From positions 205,627 through 269,626 of the forward strand of contig NZ_JAFMZM010000003.1 of the NCBI RefSeq assembly GCF_024436375.1: 64,000 bases of DNA, in the 5' to 3' direction. This DNA comes from Nocardioides astragali (GTDB lineage Bacteria > Actinomycetota > Actinomycetes > Propionibacteriales > Nocardioidaceae). The notes beneath the pieces were generated by a model. That model ran no database searches and was not told the DNA's origin. It saw only the letters and a program-made list of their open reading frames with translations. Positions within the stretch are counted from its first letter, which is position 1. Every line of letters starts with the position of its first letter. Positions 59,565 through 64,000 of the stretch are shown piece by piece. Position numbers and translations under genes: made by a program.

Positions 59565-61751
59565 TCAGCTCTGCGTGGCCAGCACCAGCGGGAGCACCCC
59601 GGCCGCACCCGCGGCACGGATCGCCGTCGCGGCGACCGTGAGCGTCCAGCCGGACGCCACCTGGTCGTCGACGAGCAGCACCGTCGCGCCGGCCGGGATC
59701 TCGCCGTCGAGCCCACCCCGACGGCGTACGGCTGCGACGCGCTGGGCGGAGTTGGCCTGCCCGGCCCGTGGCGGGACCGAGGCGTCGCGGATCGCCCACG
59801 TGCCGACGACCGGGACCTGCATGACGCGGGAGAGACCGTCGGCCAGGTCGCGGGTCAGCGTGGGCCGGGTGGCGGACTCGACGACGACGATCGCGTCGGG
59901 CCGGGCGGTCCACTCGGGCGACCAGTCCTTCATCACCTCCATGACCGCCTGCGCCAGACCCGGCGGAACCGGACCGTCGGGGGTGTCCTCACGGAACAGG
60001 GCGCGCAGCGCCTGGCCGTGACCGAGGTCGGTGAGCCGCGCGACGGCACGCCCGGGCTCGGCACCGTCGGCGATCTTGCCCTTGAGGTCGAGGCCGAGGT
60101 TGGCGAGCGCGGTCGGCCACATCCGTCGCGGCTCGAGGGTGACGCCGGGACGCGAGAGGCGGTGCTCCGCCTCGGTCACCGCCGCGTCGCTGACCGAGGT
60201 CGAGAGGGTCAGGCCGCCGCAGTTGTCGCAGCGCCCGCAGTCGGCGGAGTCGGGGTCGTCGAGCTGGTCGCGCAGGTAGCGCATCCGGCACTGGTCGGTC
60301 GTGAGGTAGCCGAGCATCGCCTGCTGCTCACGCTCACGCGCCTCGGCGACCCGGGCGTAGCGCTCGGCGTCGTAGTGCCACGGCCGGCCGGTGGCGACCC
60401 AGCCGCCCTGCACGCGCTGGACCGCGCCGTCGACGTCGAGGACCTTGAGCATCGACTCGAGCCGGTTGCGGCCGAGCTCGACCCGCGTCTCCAGGGTCGC
60501 GGTGGACAAGGGGCGCTCGGACTCGGCGAGCGCCGCCAGCGTCTCGCGGACCTGCTCCTCGCGGGGGAACCCGAGGGAGGCGAAGTAGGCCCAGATGTCG
60601 CGATCCTCGATCTGCGGCAGGAGGACGACGGTCGCGCCAGAAGAAGGTAGAGAGGTGCCACGGCCGGCCCGGCCGACCTGTTGGTAGTAGGCGACCGGCG
60701 ACTGCGGCGCCCCGAGGTTGATCACGAAGCCGAGGCTCGCGTCGAAGCCCATGCCGAGGGCGCTGGTGGCGACCAGCGCCTTCACCTTCCCGTCGACCAG
60801 GGCCTGCTCGAGGGCGTGCCGCTCGTCGGGCTCGGTCTGGCCGGAGTAGGCCGCGACGTGCAGGCCCCGGTCGCGGAGGTAGCCCGCGACCTCCTGGGTC
60901 GCGGCGACGGTGAGGCAGTGGACGATGCCGGAGCCGGGTTGCTCGGACAGGTGGTCGGCGAGCCAGGCCAGCCTCTGCTCGGGCGTCTTGAGCTGCACGA
61001 CCCCCAGCCGCAGCGACTCGCGGTCGAGGGTGCCGCGCTGCACCAGCACCTGGTCTCGCGACGGGCCCGGGGGGCCCTCCTCGACCAACGGGGCACCGGC
61101 GTGCACCCCGAGCTGCTCGGCGACGTCGTCGGTGACGCGGGCGTTGGCCGTCGCCGTGGTGGCAAGCACCGGGATCCCCGCCGGCAGCTCGGCGAGGAGG
61201 GTGCGGAGCCGGCGGTAGTCGGGACGGAAGTCATGGCCCCAGTCGGAGATGCAGTGGGCCTCGTCCACCACCAGCAGGCCGCAGGTCGCAGCGAGGCGGG
61301 GCAGCACCTCGTCGCGGAAGCCGGGGTTGTTGAGGCGCTCGGGACTGACGAGCAGGACGTCGACCTCACCGGCGTGGATCTGGTCGTGGATCGGCTGCCA
61401 CTGGTCGATGTTGGTCGAGTTGATCGTCACCGCCCGGATGCCCGCACGCTCCGCCGCAGCGATCTGGTTGCGCATCAGCGCGAGCAGGGGGCTGACGATG
61501 ACGGTGGGCCCGGCGCCGCCCTCGCGCAGCAGCTTGGTCGCCACGAAGTAGACGGCCGACTTGCCCCAGCCCGTGCGCTGCACCACCAGCGCGCGGCGCC
61601 GGTCCACGGCGAGCGCCTCGATGGCGGCCCACTGGTCCTCGCGCAGCACGGCGTCGTCGCGCCCGACGAGGGCGCGCAGGTGGCGCTCGGCGCCCGCGCG
61701 CGCGTCACGGCGTACGTCGTCGGTGATGGGGTGGTCGGTGAGCGAGGTCAT
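59565..61751 (-). CDS. RecQ-family helicase with C-terminal phosphoribosyltransferase-like domain
   Basis: 728 aa. Helicase motifs: RTGWGKSAVYFVA (I), VDEAHCISDWGHDFR (II), ATTATANARV (III), QQVGRAGRGTS (VI). RecQ zinc site: one Cys in TTDQCRMRYL and three in DCGRCDNCGG. An RQC-like winged helix follows, then residues 600-728 resemble a type I phosphoribosyltransferase: IVVVESATRPTL and the PRPP loop VLLVDDQVASGWTLTVAATA. It unwinds DNA in recombination repair; the added domain may sense or use a nucleotide precursor. Convergent with the exporter. Confidence 0.88.
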   Translation of the reverse strand: MTSLTDHPITDDVRRDARAGAERHLRALVGRDDAVLREDQWAAIEALAVDRRRALVVQRTGWGKSAVYFVATKLLREGGAGPTVIVSPLLALMRNQIAAAERAGIRAVTINSTNIDQWQPIHDQIHAGEVDVLLVSPERLNNPGFRDEVLPRLAATCGLLVVDEAHCISDWGHDFRPDYRRLRTLLAELPAGIPVLATTATANARVTDDVAEQLGVHAGAPLVEEGPPGPSRDQVLVQRGTLDRESLRLGVVQLKTPEQRLAWLADHLSEQPGSGIVHCLTVAATQEVAGYLRDRGLHVAAYSGQTEPDERHALEQALVDGKVKALVATSALGMGFDASLGFVINLGAPQSPVAYYQQVGRAGRGTSLPSSGATVVLLPQIEDRDIWAYFASLGFPREEQVRETLAALAESERPLSTATLETRVELGRNRLESMLKVLDVDGAVQRVQGGWVATGRPWHYDAERYARVAEAREREQQAMLGYLTTDQCRMRYLRDQLDDPDSADCGRCDNCGGLTLSTSVSDAAVTEAEHRLSRPGVTLEPRRMWPTALANLGLDLKGKIADGAEPGRAVARLTDLGHGQALRALFREDTPDGPVPPGLAQAVMEVMKDWSPEWTARPDAIVVVESATRPTLTRDLADGLSRVMQVPVVGTWAIRDASVPPRAGQANSAQRVAAVRRRGGLDGEIPAGATVLLVDDQVASGWTLTVAATAIRAAGAAGVLPLVLATQS

Positions 61752-61896
61752 CCCCCCTGTCTACCAACCGCTCCCGACATCCGCTGGGCGGCCCGCTTCC
61801 ATCCCCCGGCGGAGCCGCTCCCACGGCATGGGCAGGGCGTCCGTGTGGCGGTCGGGAGTCCTCCTATTTGTGGACGCAGCAGCTCTCGGGGCGTCG

Positions 61897-61902
61897 TACG
61901 TT
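61897..61902 (+). promoter_or_regulatory. -10 box of the second two-component operon
   Basis: TACGTT ends six bases before GTG 61909. TGGACG lies 20 bases upstream. Leaderless start inferred. Confidence 0.35.
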
Positions 61903-61908
61903 GATGAG

Positions 61909-63096
61909 GTGAGCCGAGCGCGGGCCTTCCTCACCAGGCATGGTCTGGACCTCCTGGTCGTCGCCACCGCGGTGGTCACAGCAGTGGGGACCCTCCTGCG
62001 CGACGACCTCGAGCACCCCAGCGGACCCTTGTTCGTGCTCGGGCTCGTCGGGATCACGTCCTCGGTCCTGGCCCTGCTGGCCCGCCGGCGCTTCCCCTTC
62101 GCGGCACCGGCCACGACCTGGCTGGTGTGCACTGCGCTCTCCTTCGTGGACGCGCAGCTGATCGTCAACGGAGCCGGCATCCTCGTCGCCGGGATGGGGG
62201 CAGCCGTGCTGCTGGGCACGGTCCGCAACGCGTCGCTCTCCCGCATCGGTCTGATCATCGCGCTGGGGGGCTCGTTGGCGGTCGTTCGCAACGGGCCCGA
62301 CTCCACGGCCGACGACATGATCTCCGTCCCGGTGATGTTCGCCCTGGGGTGGCTGGTGGGGTGGTCCCTGCGCGAGCGCACGCAGCGGACTGAGGCCGCC
62401 GAGGAGCGCGCGCGTCTCGCCGAGCTCCAGCGGGAGGCGGCCGCCCGCGTCGCGGTGGCGGAGGAGCGGGGCCGGATCGCGCGTGAGCTGCACGACGTGG
62501 TCGCCCACGCGGTCAGCGTGATCGTGCTGCAGGTCGGTGCCGTGCGGCATCGGATGCCCGAGTCGGCAGCCGCAGACCGGGAGGCCCTGCGCAACGTGGA
62601 GGAGGCAGGACGCACCGCGCTCACTGAGATGCGGCGGTTGCTGGCCGCCATGCGCGACGACGATGACGCGCCCGAGCTGGCGCCGACCCCGGGCCTCGAC
62701 GACCTCGACCGGCTCGTCCGCGACGTCCGGGCCGCGGGGCTCGACGTGCGGGTCGAGGTCCGCGGCAATCCCGTCGCCCTCCCCCGCGGCCTGGACCTCT
62801 CGGCGTATCGGATCGTGCAGGAGGCGCTGACCAACAGCCTCAAGCACTCCGGGGCGGGCGTCGCGCAGGTGGTGGTGGCGTACGGGCCGGACGAGCTGGG
62901 CCTGCAGGTGCTCGACCACGGCCGCGACGGCGCTCGCGCGAGGGTCGGCGGGAGCGGGAGCGGGAGCGGGGGCGGCCATGGCCTCGCCGGCATCCGGGAG
63001 CGGGTGAAGCTCTTCGACGGCGACCTGGATGCCGGCCCCGCCCCCGGCGGCGGCTTCCTGGTGCGGGCCCGGCTGCCCCTGGGAGGTGGGTCGTGA
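61909..63096 (+). CDS. two-component sensor histidine kinase (HisKA_3 type)
   Basis: 395 aa. Four or five membrane segments occupy residues 10-145; a coiled coil leads to ARELHDVVAHAVSVIVLQVG with the phospho-acceptor His. The ATP-binding part has QEALTNSLKHSGAGVAQ and HGLAGIRERVKLFDGDL. Between the two G boxes lies a Gly/Ser run (GGSGSGSGGG) encoded by tandem CGGGAG units, replacing the usual ATP lid. Overlaps the response regulator. Similar to DesK/LiaS-like kinases controlling ABC exporters. Confidence 0.9.
   Translation: MSRARAFLTRHGLDLLVVATAVVTAVGTLLRDDLEHPSGPLFVLGLVGITSSVLALLARRRFPFAAPATTWLVCTALSFVDAQLIVNGAGILVAGMGAAVLLGTVRNASLSRIGLIIALGGSLAVVRNGPDSTADDMISVPVMFALGWLVGWSLRERTQRTEAAEERARLAELQREAAARVAVAEERGRIARELHDVVAHAVSVIVLQVGAVRHRMPESAAADREALRNVEEAGRTALTEMRRLLAAMRDDDDAPELAPTPGLDDLDRLVRDVRAAGLDVRVEVRGNPVALPRGLDLSAYRIVQEALTNSLKHSGAGVAQVVVAYGPDELGLQVLDHGRDGARARVGGSGSGSGGGHGLAGIRERVKLFDGDLDAGPAPGGGFLVRARLPLGGGS
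62949..62972 (+). repeat. in-frame hexanucleotide repeat in the kinase ATP lid
   Basis: CGGGAG occurs three times in a row followed by CGGGGG. Being six bases long, gains or losses would only change the number of Gly-Ser pairs in the loop between kinase G boxes. Confidence 0.6.
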
Positions 63097-63743
63097 CCAT
63101 CCGCGTCCTCGTCGTCGACGACCAGACGATGGTGCGTGCCGGCTTTCGCCTGCTGCTGGCCGACGAGGCGGACATCGACGTCGTGGCGGAGGCCAGCACC
63201 GGCCGTGACGCCGTGACGCAGGCGGCGCGCCTCCGGCCCGACGTCATCCTCATGGACATCCGGATGCCCGAGATGGACGGGCTCGAGGCCACCCGACGGA
63301 TCCTGGGCTCTGACACGACGGCCCGGGTGCTGATCCTCACCACGTTCGACCTCGACGACTACGTCTTCGAGGCGCTGCGCGCCGGGGCCAGTGGCTTCGT
63401 GCTCAAGGACGACCCGCCCGAGCAGCTCCTCGCCGCCGTCCGGACCATCGCTGCCGGCGAGGCGCTGCTCTCACCGACCGTGACCCGCCGCGTGATCCGA
63501 CGCTTCGCGACCGTACGACGCCAGGCGCCACCCGCGGCCGTCGCGGACCTGACACCTCGGGAGATGGAGGTCCTCCGGCTTATCACACGGGGGCTCTCCA
63601 ACGCCGAGATCGGCCGAGAGCTCTTCATCAGCGACACCACCGTCAAGACCCACGTGACCCGGCTGCTCCAGAAGCTCGACCTGCGGGACCGCGCGCAGGC
63701 GATCGTCCTCGCCTACCAGACCGGACTCTTCGACGAGGCCTGA
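63093..63743 (+). CDS. LuxR-type (NarL) response regulator
   Basis: 216 aa. Receiver: VLVVDDQTMVRAGFRLLL, phospho-acceptor Asp in VILMDIRMPEMDG (about 54), and Lys in SGFVLKDDPPEQLLAAV. LuxR HTH: LTPREMEVLRLITRGLSNAE then IGRELFISDTTVKTHVTRLL. GTG 63093 overlaps the kinase stop (GTGA). The downstream ABC transporter is its likely target. Confidence 0.94.
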   Translation: MTIRVLVVDDQTMVRAGFRLLLADEADIDVVAEASTGRDAVTQAARLRPDVILMDIRMPEMDGLEATRRILGSDTTARVLILTTFDLDDYVFEALRAGASGFVLKDDPPEQLLAAVRTIAAGEALLSPTVTRRVIRRFATVRRQAPPAAVADLTPREMEVLRLITRGLSNAEIGRELFISDTTVKTHVTRLLQKLDLRDRAQAIVLAYQTGLFDEA

Positions 63744-63752
63744 GCCGCCACG

Positions 63753-63770
63753 GTCCTCCTTCTGGAGGAC
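63753..63770. terminator. short hairpin between regulator and ABC gene
   Basis: GTCCTCC (63753-63759) pairs perfectly with GGAGGAC (63764-63770) around TTCT. It may weakly end or attenuate the regulator transcript before the transporter. Confidence 0.45.
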
Positions 63771-63888
63771 ACCGGCTCCGCCACGCGTCGTACGACCATC
63801 GGGCCCTGGCGACGACGCGCATGCGCCCCTGCGCACCTAGCGTCGAAGTGACCCCAGAACACCACCGGCAGATCGCGGAAGGAATCCC

Positions 63889-64000
63889 ATGATCACCATC
63901 GATTCGCTCACCAAGAAGTACGGCCGCACCACCGTCGTGGACGGCGTCAGCCTCGTGGCGCGGCCCGGCCGAGTGACCGGATTCCTCGGTCCCAACGGCG
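63889..64000 (+). CDS. ABC transporter ATP-binding protein, N-terminal part
   Basis: Only the first 37 codons are present. MITIDSLTKKYGRTTVVDGV, then SLVARPGRVTGFLGPNG, reaches the beginning of the Walker A loop (GPNG...). AAGGA precedes the ATG. The FLGPNG style and regulator context fit the drug/bacteriocin exporter ATPases (CcmA/DrrA type) with a membrane partner beyond the window. Confidence 0.85.
   Translation, partial: MITIDSLTKKYGRTTVVDGVSLVARPGRVTGFLGPNG

Noticed and set aside
1..64000. CRISPR array, prophage, integrase or insertion sequence
   Set aside because: No regularly spaced direct repeats, no transposase, integrase or phage structural gene was seen; palindromic repeats found are single short units.

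Overview
The window is GC-rich chromosomal DNA from an actinobacterium. Gene content points to a Nocardioides-like member of the Propionibacteriales, although nothing here fixes the species. Supporting signs are a mycothiol-dependent maleylpyruvate isomerase-type enzyme, a bacterial proteasome activator (Bpa), a TB7.3-like biotin carrier, a pH-sensor-type class III cyclase, a MobA-DUF6457 pair, frequent GTG/TTG starts, 4-base stop/start overlaps, and many starts 6-8 bases after a TANNNT box (likely leaderless transcripts). There is no phage, integrase, transposase, rRNA or CRISPR array. The region looks like core chromosome with small accessory islands and several families of short palindromic repeats.

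Layout. 1-2.5 kb: a phospholipid-synthesis pair (HAD/acyltransferase start, plsB) and tRNA-Ser(CGA). 2.5-9 kb: a solute-binding-like protein coupled to an alcohol dehydrogenase, a NagD-type phosphatase, a chromate transporter, and a metal-resistance operon (CmtR-like sensor plus two cation-diffusion facilitators). 9-17 kb: MFS exporter, P-loop kinase, aldo/keto reductase, lone biotin carrier, membrane protein, nitrilase, mobA-DUF6457-quinone reductase, bpa. 17-24 kb: TIMP-like secreted protein, HAD-DUF1905-HAD-serS, a PAP2/diacylglycerol-kinase fusion, pheA. 24-29 kb: GDT1 transporter, an acetyltransferase fusion, then arcA with a cyclic-nucleotide-binding protein and an adenylate cyclase. 29-41 kb: mixed housekeeping and unknown genes (SEC-C protein, GDPD, UBP zinc finger, LysE, FAD oxidoreductase, STAND-like ATPase, Fpg/Nei, aat, EcsC and others). 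41-45 kb: three tandem sulfotransferase-like paralogues. 45-52.6 kb: leucine-catabolism operon mccB-mccA-mvaB with a two-component system and a TetR regulator. 52.6-64 kb: ferritin, SWIM/SNF2 pair, dipeptidase, DHA2 exporter, RecQ-phosphoribosyltransferase fusion, and a second two-component system leading into an ABC transporter.

How genes may work together. The TetR gene and the mccB promoter carry matching GTTAG-N6-YTAAC palindromes placed over the -10 box just before the start codon, which predicts that this TetR controls itself and leucine/isovalerate breakdown. The CmtR-like repressor has a perfect 7+7 palindrome at its own leaderless start. The pairing of arginine deiminase with a pH-sensor-type cyclase and a cNMP-binding protein suggests an acid-response module.

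The most unusual signals are non-coding. A 55-bp palindromic repeat occurs at the end of a HAD gene and, about 80 percent identical, inside the reading frame of the degenerate sulfotransferase. A second element keeps a 22-nt purine-rich loop but has different self-complementary stems at its two sites. All assignments rest on reading the sequence; no database search was run.
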